64,000 nucleotides of DNA from Melieria omissa (lineage: Eukaryota; Arthropoda; Insecta; Diptera; Ulidiidae): assembly GCA_963971225.1 (NCBI GenBank), contig OZ020267.1, positions 52,407,590-52,471,589 on the forward strand, read 5' to 3'. Under the pieces are notes generated by a model. It was given only the letters and a program-made list of their open reading frames with translations. It searched no databases and was not told where the DNA came from. Both the position numbers and the translations under genes were made by a program. Below, piece after piece: positions 34,244-46,900 of this stretch (the first letter of the stretch is position 1; the number at the start of each line of letters is the position of its first letter).

Positions 34244-34253
34244 ACAACACAGA
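34244..34253. repeat. 10-bp target duplication of SINE A, right copy
   Basis: ACAACACAGA, identical to 33917-33926. Confidence 0.85.
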
Positions 34254-34500
34254 AATGGATGAAGGGAAGAAGGAGGGGACCTACAGTTTCACACCGAATC
34301 CCATAATTTTCCTTTTACACTTGGAGGTTTTGCCATTATCTGGCAAGAAAGCACTGATGAGATTCTTGTAATTCTCATCTGCTTCATGTGAATAGCTATA
34401 GAAGTAGACGAGTGTTTCACCAGCCCGAGCTAGGAATTGAACCTAGGGCCTTTGGTATGGGAAACCAGTGCGCTTCCCGCTGGACCCAGTGCGATGAGTC
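34254..34500 (-). mobile_element. tRNA-Gly(CCC)-like SINE (family B)
   Basis: On the minus strand a tRNA-like head starts near 34495. It has an A-box-like TGGGTCCAGCGGGAAGC, a possible anticodon arm CTGGT-TTCCCAT-ACCAA (anticodon CCC, glycine) and a B box GGTTCAATTCC near 34440. The body follows with 'ATAATGGCAAAACCTCCAAG' and 'GTGTGAAACTGTAGGTCCC' and ends near 34254. The head differs from SINE A, but the central 'ATGGCAAA-CCTC ... AACTGTAGGTCCC' is shared. It lies tail to tail with SINE A. Confidence 0.72.
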
Positions 34501-34946
34501 TGGACTTTGACCGACCAGAGCAGATGCATGGAATTGGTCTCACTAAACAAACCGTCTAAAGAGATTGTTGTGGAAGTTACAACTGGAGACTGATTCATTG
34601 GCCAACTTGTCAAAAGACTGGATCTGCTGTACAATAACTTCTGCGGAGGTTTCAGATAAGAAAACTGCTAGGAAACCGGCGTGCATCTCCTCAGCAAATG
34701 TTCGGCTTCTTTGGTTAGGACAACACTTCATCAACTGTCTCAGATGTTCCTATGACCCATTCACTTACTTCACTGGCCATATCAACCCGTTATCAGATTA
34801 CGGCTTGCCGCAGAAGTTCTCTCCAGGCGCCTCAACTTGATCCTTCCACCGGAAACACGGCCTCCCTCTTTGCCGTCGACCTTCAACTACCGCATCGAAC
34901 ACCTTTTTCGCCGGAGCTTCATCAGAGCTGCCACGTCCCATTGATG
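34500..34946. other. Noncoding DNA between SINE B and the LTR
   Basis: Several small overlapping ORFs occur on both strands without recognisable domains. It could hold an old mobile-element fragment, but none was identified. Confidence 0.35.
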
Positions 34947-34950
34947 ATAT

Positions 34951-35359
34951 TGTTACGAAAATCTCAAGTTTTCCAAGGTTCGTTTTGATTGTGTTTGAAA
35001 ATAAAACAACTTCAGTTATTCAGCGCAACGTAGTCAAAACTAACAATCACTTTATTTACAGATCTACACTTCGCTTGTATCTACACTTGTTACCACTTTG
35101 CTTGCTCAACACAGACTCGACCCCTTGCGCTGCCACTGCTGCTTTTATACAAGTTTTCTTATCGCGCCGAAGTTTCTTGCAACTTTGGATTTTTGGAAAG
35201 CGCTCGACCATTCTCGCACAGCCCATTTCTTGGAGAACCATCCTTGCCATATCGGACTATCTAAGCGAATTATACCAAATTTGCCATACTTCAAAGCGCA
35301 TGCCCAAAAGTATGCTTGGAAAAGCGTTCATGCACAGCACAGAGTGCCTCTTCGTTTCA
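34951..35359 (-). mobile_element. Solo LTR of a gypsy-like retrotransposon (copy 1)
   Basis: Plus-strand boundaries are TGTTACGA...CGTTTCA, flanked by ATAT on both sides (34947-34950 and 35360-35363), a 4-bp duplication typical of Ty3/gypsy integration. The functional strand is minus: TATA-like TATAAAAGC at about 35141-35149, polyadenylation signal AATAAA at 35051-35056 and terminal CGTAACA. Related copies lie at 42890-43277 and 52419-52833. No internal region adjoins it, so it is the product of LTR-LTR recombination. Confidence 0.87.
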
Positions 35360-36051
35360 ATATATTAAGCCACCAAGTAACCTAAGTGATGCCATAGAGG
35401 TAGATGCCGTAGAGGTTTACCTTTACAAAACCTAGTTGTCCCTTTACCCAATTTAGGCCATATTCTCAAATTTCTTCTGCAGAAAACAATGTTGTTATAA
35501 GAATCAAGGGGAAAGGTATGAGGATCAGTCTGTCGAGAATCTTACTCAATGTTTTGTTGGCAAATACGACTATTTTCTCCATACTTCACAATCATCTTTC
35601 AGCCTTTAAGCTTCCTTATGTTTCGTGAAATTGCGTCGCCACCATCGTTTGTATGAACAGAAATCCCCATATTTATTGTCATAAAACTGCCACCAACCAT
35701 AAAATGTCATTCAACTTGAATAAAAGCTCACGTCAAGTTGATCTCATTGCTGCCCGACACAGCTGGTGAAGTGTCAGAGTGAGCATTGCCACTCGGGAGT
35801 GAGAACGTCAGTGTAAGTCACGGATATGTCCGAGTAATTAATTAGCAAACGTGTGTGTAATTCCTAAACCCAGCCAACCGTCGACCACTTGAGGGAGTCT
35901 CAAGTAGCTGTGAGTGTGTGTGTGATGAAAATGCTGTGTTGGTTTAGTTGCGCGCCAACGCGCCAAATGTCAGCGTGACTAATGTGCAAACTTGGCAGAA
36001 AGGTCGAAAGTCTGCTTAGCATGTGGAAAGAAGTAACTATACACTATACGC

Positions 36052-36070
36052 TCACACACACACACACACA
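36052..36070. repeat. (CA)n microsatellite
   Basis: An uninterrupted CA run of about nine units. Confidence 0.9.
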
Positions 36071-38459
36071 AAGCGCTGATGAATAGCGCTAATAAGAAAG
36101 TGGCGTTTGCAAAACTTAAGAATGATTTAAGGCAACGACTTTAATTACCAAAGAAGTTGATTAAAGTAACTAAAAACTATAGCATTTTCTGCCATTTGTT
36201 GGCGTCCTTCCCCGAACTGTCTTTGTAAACATTTCGAGCAATTTTCTGCCTCGGCTATAATTTCCTTTAACTCGCGGCGCCCCACGTTTCTGTCGCATCT
36301 CTGTTTTATGTAAACGTAAGTTAAGAAAAATGGCGGAAAAGTCTATTCGTTGCAGGCTGCGCGTTGCACAGCCGCCAACATACCTGAACGCCGACGAAAT
36401 GTCTTTAGCGCTGAAAGCAGTTTGTCGCTGCAACGTTGCAATGTGGAAGATTCACCCGCCAGCGCCTGTGAATGACGTACGGGAGCTTTGTATGGCTATG
36501 TGTGAGTGTGTGTGTGCCTGACAGTGTAGGCAACTGTGCGCCGCTACATGCAGCCGAAAGACTGTGAAAATTAAGGAAATTGCACAAATATTTTTCTCTT
36601 ACTGCCAACAACTTGGCTCAGCGAATTCGTTGCATTCTGTTCTTTGTTGCCGTTGCTGTTGTGGTTCGTGTCTTCACGCGTTTGTTGCATGCACGTGCGG
36701 AGGAGTGCGGTGCAATCGACAAGAAAAACTGAAAATTATATGCGCCTTATTTAGTTTTCGCTACTGCGCTCCTCCACATTCGGTTAGTGCTAACATAAAC
36801 TGCAGTCATTCGCTCACTCGCCTCCCACAACACCAGCGCCCACTCACCTACAGCTGCTAGTCGACTACACTTCGTTGCCATTTCGTTCCGAAAACGAATG
36901 TCGTATGTTGCATTGAGTTCAGTGCAACATACGGCATTTGTATTCTCAGCCAGTAATTTGTCGGTTGTGCGCTGCCAGCTTGCGGCTGTTTCAGCCTTCA
37001 GGCTGCACACACCTGCCGCATGGCTTTGTATTTTCCACGTTTCGAGTGCATTTTTACAGCTGCATTCAACAGCAACAAAAACAATTCACGAGTATTTTTA
37101 TGCTATTTCCTTTTTTGTGTATATGTTTCAACAAATGGCCGCAAGGACTCATGTGAAAATGTTGTACAGAAAAACTGAAAAAAGGTTATATGGAAAAACT
37201 ACAAAAACAAAAAAACTTGATTGAGTACATGTGGCAGGCTGTAACCAGCAGCGATACAACACTCGGCCATCTGGAAATTTTTTTGTTTTCTTTACAAGTT
37301 GACTGACAAGTTTGTAGTACAGCTATGAAAACACAGTTTTCTCAGTTTGTTTTTTTCCACATAATATGCAAACTGCTGGTTACTGAATACATCTACTTCA
37401 TTGACTTTCCAACAAGTGTTTTCTACTTCTGAATGGTCTTCAAATATTAAAGCTGAATCAGCTGTAGCTTCTTCAGCTGACGAAAGTCGTTTTCCATAGT
37501 AAAACAGTTTTAATTTTAGAAGATTTATAGGTCATTCAAACCTCATAAAAGGTGAGTGGATTGTGTGCTAAATCATCCAGAAAAATATTTTAGGCTAACG
37601 CCAGGAACCATTAGTCATGTCACTTAGTCATCTCTTACCATTTATAAGCGTGAGTAGACAGAATACTGCAGGCTTTAAGGTTGGAAAGAACCAGAAATAA
37701 ACAAAAGACTGCACAAGAATGTACGATAAATACTGAACGATAGAGAAATAGGGGGAACATTAGTATCCAAGGAGAAGGAAGGGATGGCAATAGAGCTGCG
37801 ATCGACAGACCAGGAACAAACACATGGATTTAGCTACACAGTACTAGGCTGTCACTCCGTTATTGAAGCACTCAGAGTACTTTCTAAAGGATTTTAGCTC
37901 AAACTGCAGCTCTGTGTGTCTCAACCTTAGACTGGTTTTTTCGTCAGAACACCGGTTTTCTAATCATGCTGGGACCAGTCACCACTTGCAGGTTCTATGA
38001 GGGAACTTAGGAAATATCGGTGCTGTATCTTACAGCAGAAATGCACACCTGAGCCAACGCCAGCTGTCAATCAGGTATGTACATCAAACCCCCTAATCTC
38101 ACAAACCTACTAAAGTTGATGAGAACCACTTCAAAGCCACAATTGAGAAAGACTGCAAAGATGTTTAATGTGTCAGACGCAGTAATTAATCACTTACAAT
38201 GTCTTGAACTTATAAAAAAGTACAACAAGTATTTAAATTTTGTACGAATCGAAAGAGATTCACTTAACAACGAATCAATGTTTGCAATATGCAGCTCCAA
38301 CGCAATGAAGTCCATAATTTTCTGAAATTAATCATCATTGTTAATGAAAATTGAATTGTTTTCAATAACATTGAACCAAAGAGATTTTGAAACCACAAAC
38401 CTCATCGAAAACTTAATTGCTTCAAAACAAGATCATTAAAAAGATGTTTTGTACTTCGA

Positions 38460-38467
38460 GTTGTTTT
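38460..38467. repeat. 8-bp target duplication of the hAT MITE, left copy
   Basis: GTTGTTTT, repeated exactly at 39458-39465. Confidence 0.93.
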
Positions 38468-39457
38468 CAGTGTTGGCATTAATCAATTAGTTTTTTAATC
38501 AATTAATTAATTTTATTAATTTTAATCAAATTAAATTAATCATGATTAAAATAATCATGACAAAAAAGTAATCTTAAGCCTGATTAATGACGTTAGTCTT
38601 TAATCACTAATTATTAATGAATTAATTAATTAATTAATTAGTTAATTAAGTAGTTAATTAACTAACAGTTAATTAATTAATTTATATTAATTAATTAATT
38701 AGTTAATTAATTAATTTATAAGTTAATTAATTAATTAATATGATATTTTAATCATAATTAATTTAATTTAATTAAAATTCATCAAATTAATTAGTTAATT
38801 AATAAATTAATTAATGACGTTAATCTTTAATCACTAATCATTAATTGATTAACTTGATTAAAAACGAATACATCAATCATTAATTAATTAATAATTAGTG
38901 ATTAAAGATTAACGTCATTAATCAGGCTTAAGATTACTTTTTTCCTCATAATTATTTTAATCATAATTGATTTAATTTGATTAAAATTTATCAAATTAAG
39001 CTAAGTTAATTAATAAATTAATTAATTAGTTAATTAATTAATCTTTAATCACTAATCATTAATTGATTAATTAATTAATTAATTACGTTAATCTTTAATC
39101 ACTAATCATTAATTGATTAACTTGATTAAAAACTAATACATCAATCACTGCTGGTAAAAAAACTAATAGAAAATAATGACAGATTTCTTCAAAAATTTGT
39201 ATTGATTATTTAAAAACTCAGAAAAATAATTTCTTACCTTCAAATATATTTAATTCTTATTTAATAAAAATATTTTAAAATGCATATCTGATCTTCATTC
39301 TTAATCAAATAATCAAATTAACGTTTAATGATTATGATTAATAATCGCATTAATTTTAAATTTGATTGTGATTAATTAATTTTAATCAAATTTTTTGATT
39401 ATGATTTTTAATCATTAATTTTTAATCGTTAATCAGATTATCTTTGGGCCAACACTG
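38468..39457. mobile_element. 990-bp hAT-type MITE built from TTAATTAA-rich repeats
   Basis: The ends CAGTGTTGGC and GCCAACACTG are perfect 10-bp inverted repeats, flanked by an exact 8-bp duplication GTTGTTTT. Terminal CAGTG and 8-bp duplications are hallmarks of hAT. The interior is extremely AT-rich, lacks any transposase, and contains a ~57-bp inverted pair (38562-38618 and 38887-38943) and a direct repeat of 'CGTTAATCTTTAATCACTAA' about 272 bp apart (near 38816 and 39086). Long stretches can fold back on themselves. Confidence 0.92.
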
Positions 39458-39465
39458 GTTGTTTT
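39458..39465. repeat. 8-bp target duplication of the hAT MITE, right copy
   Basis: GTTGTTTT, identical to 38460-38467. Confidence 0.93.
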
Positions 39466-42455
39466 CAAGGAATCAAAGGATATTTAGTTATTTACTGTCG
39501 ACAACTAATGAAAGAAAAACGGGCCAGAATTGTCAAATCGCAAAGGAATCGTGTTCCACCCGAATGATGAAAGGCTTCACAAATCTTTGGTGGCTTGTAG
39601 AAAATGTTCAGAGCTTAATTGAGAATCGCTGATACCTTCACCATACTCTGTCTTTGCATCATCAGTTTACACTTTCTTTCGAAATTTGTGAAATTCTTTC
39701 AATAGTAAAACTTTCACTAATGATGTTAACCAGAAATTGGACTTAATTTAGTTTTTTGCCAATAAGAGCCAGAAGAACCAGAGATCGGAATCATGGAGCT
39801 GCCAGAAAGATGGAAAAAGATCATTGCCCTTAATGGAAAGTTTATCATTGATTAAAGTTTATGCGTTTTATAAACTCACCGAGAATTTCTTCCCCAATTC
39901 CTTTTCTTTCAATTCTTTCAATTCTTGTCGAATTTCTTTGTTAACACCAAATTAACGTTAAAGTTTATATCTAACAATTCCTTAGGATTTTTTAAAGAGT
40001 TTGTTGCATCAACAGTCAGAGGGTCGAGGTTCAAATCGCAACATTTCACCAAAAACTAACTTGTCTGCTTTCCTTTGACTGCAAACATGACTTAAAAATT
40101 CGAAATGTAGACCACAAATGAGTCGATTGCATTAACTCAAACAAATTTGTTTTTCTTTAACCGCTTTCTAGACGCACGTCTGCGTTTATTTCAATAAAAG
40201 CTAAAAAACAATTTATCAAATTTATTTTCAAATCAGTGTCGATGCCAATTAAATGGCATTTAATTCAAATGAAATGCCATTAAATTTCAATTTCTTCAAA
40301 ACACTTTGATTAATTTCCCCCACCGCCCACTGGCGCTCTTTACAGTTATGTACGTTGCATCAACAACTTTGGCCAACTTTTGCAAATTTTCTTTGCTTGT
40401 TTGCCAAAAAAACCGCAATCGAAAATATCAAGAAGGCAAATCAACAAAAATAAATGTTGCGAAAAAATATCAAAGTAGAAATGAAAATTTGAAACAGCAA
40501 TGCGAGTGGTGCGGAGAAACTTTGTAATTTCAATTAAATTTCAATTCAGTTGCTTTGTGTAAATTAAATGAATTTATTTGCTCATACACTTTCAGTTCTG
40601 TTGCGTGTTTGTGGTTGTTGTTGTTAAATTCATAAAGCTTAATAGAAACGAATGAGGCAACACACCACAACCAGGCGAACGCTTCAAAAGCGCCAAATTA
40701 TGGCAACGTATGTCAACAATTTGTTGTAATTGCATTTTATAAGAATTAACAGAAAACCGTATTACACACGCACACATGTAAACAGACTGTCAAATGTAGT
40801 CAACAAGCGAACAAAAAAATATTAATTCGATTTTGCAGTCTTTTTAAAGCGTAGTTGAAACAATAACAAAAATTCAAGCACGCAACCAGCATTGCTGCTC
40901 TGAACAGAGCCGAGAAAGCGTGAAAGCGGCGATAATTATCTGCCCGCAGAGCAATTTAGCCCAGAAAGTTTGCGCAATTCGCGTTACGCTGGGGTTTTGT
41001 TTTGCGGGCGTGTGTTGGGGGTTGCGGGGGCGTGGTGGAGGCGGAGGTGGAGGTTAGCGTGCGCCACATGCAGCTGACAGGTTGCGCGGCTTCACAACAC
41101 AACAATTTAACTGCTCGCAACTACACAGTGATAACAATTACAATAACAAAAATGGCATTAAAATGGCAACAAAACCATCTGACATCGGCGGCATGAGAAT
41201 CAGTTTTGATAATGAAAAGCAATTCTCCGCGGGGCGTGAGAGAAGGCAGCAGTAATGGTGACGACGTGAAGCGTAGTGCGACAAAAAGTGATGGAGCAGC
41301 TGCAAGTCTTATGCAGATAAAAAAGTTCTGTGCCTCTGACATAGAGAGACAAATAATTTGGACACTTTGGGAGGTCAGTTTTCTTTTAGACCTTTTACTT
41401 TAATATCAAATGTAAGAAATTGGGTCGAAATTCAACCATTTTCAATGTTTTTTCATAAAGAAAACAAAATTTCTTAGCATACTTTTAGGCGTTAGCTTTA
41501 TGGAAACCTTCTATAGTAGAGGTTCGAGTACCAAAAATATGTGGACTTATGCGTTTGATGTGGGCAATGCCGTTCACAACCATTCTTGTTTATAAAAGAA
41601 AAGTGAAAGACTGCAAAAGGTTCAAAGTTTAATTTTGTCCACCTTTCATAATTGCAATTTTCAATTCATAATTGGAATTTTTGTATATACACTTAGTTCT
41701 AAATTCAATTATAAGTAATGCAAAAATGTAAAAGAATTCAACGCTTACAATGATCATTCGATTATGCGACAGTAAAGATCAAGATATCAGAGATAGAGCT
41801 GTTCGATATTTGCATCCAAGGGTAGGAATTGAAATGGAGAGGTTACACTCTTCGCAAGAACACAACAGCATTGCAAGGAAGTCCACGAAGCGGTCTCCGA
41901 GCGGTCTTGTGCGTTCTGTAGAAGTTGAAAGTGGGTTCATAACAGCAAACGGATGGTTCAATTAAGGTGAAATAATGTAATCTACTACAAGAATTTTTCG
42001 GTTCAGCAGATTCCCAAATACTGACACCCAACTTTTTCAGATTTCTCTTTCACATTTGATGCCGACCTTCAAATCTTATCCACACGACACTTTTTGATTC
42101 TTTTGGTCTCAAAATTCTATGGCTACTTTAAATTAATCTACGTCGACTGCATAAACTCTGAACATATCTTTAAAATAATGAATTTCAGTTACCATCATTT
42201 GTCAGAATTGATATGATTTTATTTATTTTATTCTTCAAACAAGCTCGAGCGTGTGGTTTACTTTTATCCCTTTGTGAGTGTCTGAAATGCAATTTTTCAT
42301 ATTTACGCATCAGTCGAAATTTTTTTGGCTGCAACGTGCGCTTTGTTGGCTGCGCATTTTTTGTTGAATTTCATTCAGATGAATGACCTCTGCTACAATA
42401 CGAGAGTGTTTTCCCAAAACGGTTGGTTGCATAAGAACTGCTACGAAAAAGGTTG
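39466..42455. other. Single-copy-like noncoding DNA
   Basis: No gene recognised. A G-rich stretch lies near 41008-41055, and the part 40860-41340 has higher GC. Small ORFs on both strands lack domains. Confidence 0.45.
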
Positions 42456-42460
42456 AACCA

Positions 42461-42760
42461 TTACTTTTGATTTATCTTCTCTGGCAGATAAGCAGCGCTA
42501 AAAGTTTTGAACTCATGAATGAATACATCCCAGACTGGGAACCTGTCAACAAGATGGGCCAGCAATAGAGTATTCACTGCGATTGGCGGAACATTGAACG
42601 TAACTGTGAACTCGATGATATGATAAGGAATGGGGAGCCCACCCTTATCCTTCCAGACAAGCAAAACTGGCCGTTCATATTCGGCAGAAAACCTGCATAT
42701 GGAATCTAATGGGCCCGTTTCATGGCCCATGAAAGGATCTATCCAGCGATCCGAACCCAC
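42461..42760 (-). CDS. Unrecognised ORF with protein-like composition
   Basis: The minus-strand frame is open from about 42785 down to a stop at 42461. The peptide (about 99 residues from a GTG at 42760) has a varied, globular-protein-like composition, with segments such as VLLVWKDKGGLPIPYHII and HLVDRFPVWDVFIHEF, unlike the low-complexity ORFs elsewhere. No domain or family was recognised. There is no obvious start context and no splice structure. It lies about 130 bp from a solo LTR, so it could be a fragment of a transposon, an endogenous viral gene or an old host exon. It could also be a chance ORF. Confidence 0.25.
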   Translation of the reverse strand: MGSDRWIDPFMGHETGPLDSICRFSAEYERPVLLVWKDKGGLPIPYHIIEFTVTFNVPPIAVNTLLLAHLVDRFPVWDVFIHEFKTFSAAYLPEKINQK

Positions 42761-42889
42761 TTCTTCTTCTGGCAGCAGTTTTCAAGAATAGTAATAATGT
42801 TATTTTTGTCTTAATTACTTTCTGTCTCCCAACGAAAACTTTAAACTTGCAAGATTGCAGGGAACTTGTCTTCCTATAAATTATAATAT

Positions 42890-43277
42890 TTTATGAAAAT
42901 GACTTCTCTAAGTTCGTTTTGGATTGTGCTTCAAAATAAACCACTTCAATTACTCAGTGCAAAACGCAGTCAAAAACCAGCAATCACTTTATTTACAAAT
43001 TTATACTTTGGTTATCTTTTCACTACTACTATTGCATGTTTCCCCTTTGCTTGCTCAACACAGACTCGACTTTCTGCTTTTCTTATCGCGCCGAAGTTTC
43101 TTGCACATTCAAGTTGTACTTTCTATCTTGATCGTTCTAGCACAGCCTTTTACCGCCGCGAACCATCCTTGCCATATCGGAATTATAGCCAACCGGCCGT
43201 ATTCCAAAGTGCATGCCTAAAAGTATGCTTGGAAAAGCATTCGTGCATAGCACAGCACAGTGTGCCTCATCGTTACA
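42890..43277 (-). mobile_element. Solo LTR of the same gypsy-like family (copy 2)
   Basis: This copy is homologous to 34951-35359 along its length, with a gap near the middle. It is flanked by ATAT at 42886-42889 and 43278-43281. The right edge, read on minus, is TGTAACGATGAGGCACA. The left edge has lost a base of the consensus. The reverse-strand polyadenylation signal (plus TTTATT near 42988) is kept; the TATA box is degraded. Confidence 0.85.
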
Positions 43278-43281
43278 ATAT

Positions 43282-43867
43282 ATATTTTTGGTGGACCAGG
43301 ACCCAAAGAATTGTTTCAAAAGTGCAAATAAATTGCCGCCAATGATTAGAAAAAATCATAAACAAAAAAAGATTTTCAAAAATGATTTTTTTTTATTTTC
43401 AAAATGGCAAATATTAAGTTTTAAATCGAAATTTAAATCTTGTATTCACCATTGATTCAACTAGGCATTTTTTATCGACACAGTCCTTTATAGTTTATAT
43501 CTATAAAACTTTTAGTTCCAACTTTTGTAGTTGCAGTTGTTTATGTTTTATTTATTAGTTGATTTTTGCGCGCGCATTCGTCCAGTTTTGTAGATGAGCG
43601 TCAAACAGTGGAATTTCGCGAGTTGAAAAACCAACAAAAAATTTTGTCGGCACTCTGTTTGAATGTGAAAATTCCATAACTGTTGGCACTGACTGCATAA
43701 ACAAAGTTCGAAAAGCATTGAAATGCTGAGGTAGGGGTAGTTATTTTCATGTTTGTAAAAAATTTTGGAATTTTTAAGTCTGTTCAGGTGAAAAATGATA
43801 GAAAAACTAGTGAATGATATGATGTGACTGCGGACTGCGCGACATTTTGCCATCTAAAATTTATTAG
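43282..43867. other. Noncoding AT-rich DNA
   Basis: No gene or repeat was recognised. Confidence 0.4.
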
Positions 43868-43879
43868 CAAAAACATATT

Positions 43880-43912
43880 TTGGGGGTTTGGCCCCCCGTA
43901 GGTGCACCACTG
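43880..43912. mobile_element. Fragmentary hAT MITE end
   Basis: The stretch ends in CACTG and, read on minus, begins CAGTGGTGCACCTACGGGGG, resembling the termini of the MITEs at 54447 and 57841. No partner end was found within about 400 bp to the left, so it is a truncated copy. Confidence 0.45.
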
Positions 43913-43919
43913 GCTGCTA

Positions 43920-46900
43920 ATACATTTCTATGCTGAAGAGTTATTCGATTAAGCCAAATTTTGTCACGTTAAACATTCAATTGGGATGGTTAAGTTGAAA
44001 TACGCCAACGGACAACGGTGCGTATGAGTAACATGAAATATTTTTGCAATCGATATTTTTCACTGCCAGCTAGTCGCATACTTTTTATGGCTTGTTATAG
44101 TATTTGTTGCTTTAAATTTTTCTAATTTCATAAAAATTCAATTTTATTTCATATAAATTCAATTTTATTTTATTGATTTTTTGCTCTTTCAATGATTTCA
44201 TTGCCATTTTATTCTAATTTCAAAATCGATTTCCTGCGTTTCCGTGCCTCATTTGCAGCTAAGCCACTAATCCCTTCAATATTATTTACGTTCCGTTTGT
44301 TGAGCGTAACTAAATCGAACTCGACGCAATAACAACGGCGAGCGGTAGCGGAAAATTCGAAAATGAAGCAACCGCTGACAGCGCCGCGGACATTGTCGTC
44401 GACAACGACAACGACCACGACGAATTGGCGCTGAAAATGTGCTGCGGTAATGAGGTTAGTTGATTGTGGTAACAAGAAAATTACAATAACGATTCGCTGC
44501 AGTTGAGGCAAAATGCGAAATATGCTACCAGAAGTTGTCAAGAATGGCGCAACAGATGCGAGTTGGAGAGCGACGAGAGACGAATGCGGCTGGTTTAGTT
44601 CATTTCCAGAGGCTTTGTGCACTAAAAAAAATAATTTAAAAGACGAAAATTAATTTTAAAAAATCTCGGAACCTTGAAATTGGAAATGTCTTTAGATTGA
44701 ACACCCAAATAGCTACAAAATATTAATGATTGCTTTACTTTATGCATGTCGCATTTAGTTCTGACAGAAGTAAACTCCAAATCCATTGAAAGGTTTCAAA
44801 ATAGAAAAGAAAAAGAACCATAAATTTGATTGTTTTTCAAACTCAGTGTCCTCTTCTGTTAGATCAGCTGCCGCAAAGTGTGAGTACCACCAATGTCCAA
44901 GCATTAAAGGTGCTCTCAAGCTGCTGTAAATTGTACTAAACAATATTAATTACATTTATGTAATCAATCCAAAATTTCTTAAAACCCAACCAGCTTTCAT
45001 ATCAAATTAATTTTTCAAATATTTAGATTCTAAAACTTACAGTTTTTTAAAGCCTACTGTGCATTTTTCCAGCGCCTTGACGTCCTTTAGCGTACATTGT
45101 CGCTCGTTCGCTGCTGATCCCATTCGCTGTTGGTGGGTGTGGCAAATGTCTGCGGTTGCTTATTGCAGCCTCTGATATGCTCGAACTTTGCGTATAACGT
45201 GTGTGTGTGTGTTTGTGTGCGTCTGTGTGCACGTCGAGTGCATTTTATTGGAATCGTGTGTGTGTTTATTTGCTTCTAGCATTCAACTGTTCCATTCGAC
45301 GCAATGGTTTTGAATGCAACACGTACGCCAGCTGCCTGCCACACCCACCCCCTCCCCCGCATTGCGTTACGTGCAAAATAATCGTGCCGTGAAAGTTGAA
45401 GTTTTGAAGTGCGTAGCATAAAGTTGCGTGTTGATTTGAACTTTTGCCATGCGAAATGCGTCAGAAGTTTTCGGCACAGCCGGTCGCGTTTGTAACTATT
45501 TGCTTCGGTGGCGAAAAATCAGCTTTAAGTATGAAACGGAGGGCGGCAAATGAAAACCGCTGACAGTTTTGCGATTAGTTGAGTTTGAGTGACTTGGGAA
45601 CTAACTAGTTTGTCGATATACTAGTCGATAGTTGAAAATTTGATATAAAAAACAGAATTGCAGTGATTGAAAGTTGGGGTTGTTTGATAGATTTTGTGTT
45701 GTTTTGTTTTTTGAAGGCATTGCAAACTGGTATGAATACATCTACAAAGGATGTGAAATTACCAAATGATATTTTTTCCAGTTTCAGTCAAAAGTTTTCT
45801 AAATTGAACTTTGAGGACCAAAATATGTCAGGTAAAATATACAATTTTTAGTGTTTTAAATTTTAAAAATTTAGCGTTTTTAATAATTTTTCGATCATCT
45901 AGTTGTGTAGTCAGAGTTAGTCAGGGTAACTAGCCGAGTATCGCTCAAAGATTAGGTTATGTTACGTAAGCTGGTAGGTTAAGTTAACTATGCATAGACC
46001 CTATTAGGTTCGTAACGATATCAATGTTCCTTAGAGTTTACTAGAGATTGCTGCCTAAAAGGGTTTCTTTGCATTGTGAGTCGGTTAGTAACAATCGTTA
46101 AGAATGCAACTGTTTCCAGCAATAAATTTCATCAGACTTGATCTCATGCTTTGAAACACAATTCAACCCAAAGAACTACTAGGTTCCCAAATAGCTAAAG
46201 TCTATTCATCAAGAGATATCAAGACAGAAGCACAGAATATCATTAATTTCTCCAATGATCTTTAAAGTTCCTGTCTTCAACCGATTCGATAATGCACGAT
46301 CTAAAGATCTGAAGCTAAAATTTAATAGATTAGGTTCTTAATTGGGTCTTGCAGACTCTAAACTGGTTACGTTTTATTTAATATGACACCAGCGATCTAT
46401 CAAATAATCAACGGAAGCACAGTAAAAGTCAAATAGAGGCAAAGAAAGAGAGAGAAAAATACGTGTTGACTCACTGACACAAAACTACTTCTGAGCCACC
46501 TGAGAAATGACTCTTGTGGAATCTGTACGTTTTATGACTCAGAAATCTGCCAATCAACTATAATTCAACTTTGAATGGGTTAAACTATTTGCATCGTTAA
46601 ACGATTTAAGTCGCTTTCGCAGTTATTTCCGAAAACCGCTGCCCTGACACGTTCGAAATGCGATTTCGTAGTTTAAGTTGCCTTCGTAACGCACGTGTGG
46701 CGACCTCCGACCGCCTACAAGTGCAGCAACTTTTCGGCTGACTTACGTGCACAGAAACTCACTGGTAGCCGCAACAAAAGCAACCAAGTTTTGCAAAAGT
46801 TTACACAAGTTTGCCTAAGAAAATTACGTGCAAATTGCTGATAAAGAAGAGAACTTAAAGAAAACATACAATGGCAAAGGACAGAAACACGTAGGAGAGT

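Larger units (their letters stand above)
35365..38467. other. Single-copy-like noncoding DNA
   Basis: No domain-bearing ORF was found. A CA microsatellite lies at 36052-36070. The part 36170-37150 has higher GC with many small overlapping ORFs on both strands, none convincing. Confidence 0.45.

Noticed and set aside
34380..34500. Possible tRNA-Gly(CCC) gene on the minus strand
   Set aside because: The head is degenerate, the acceptor stem does not pair cleanly, and it runs into a SINE body. It is a SINE head, not a functional tRNA gene.
43614..43912. hAT MITE using CAGTGGAATTTCG as its left end
   Set aside because: The 8-bp flanks of this start and of the right end at 43912 do not match, and the interior does not resemble the other copies.
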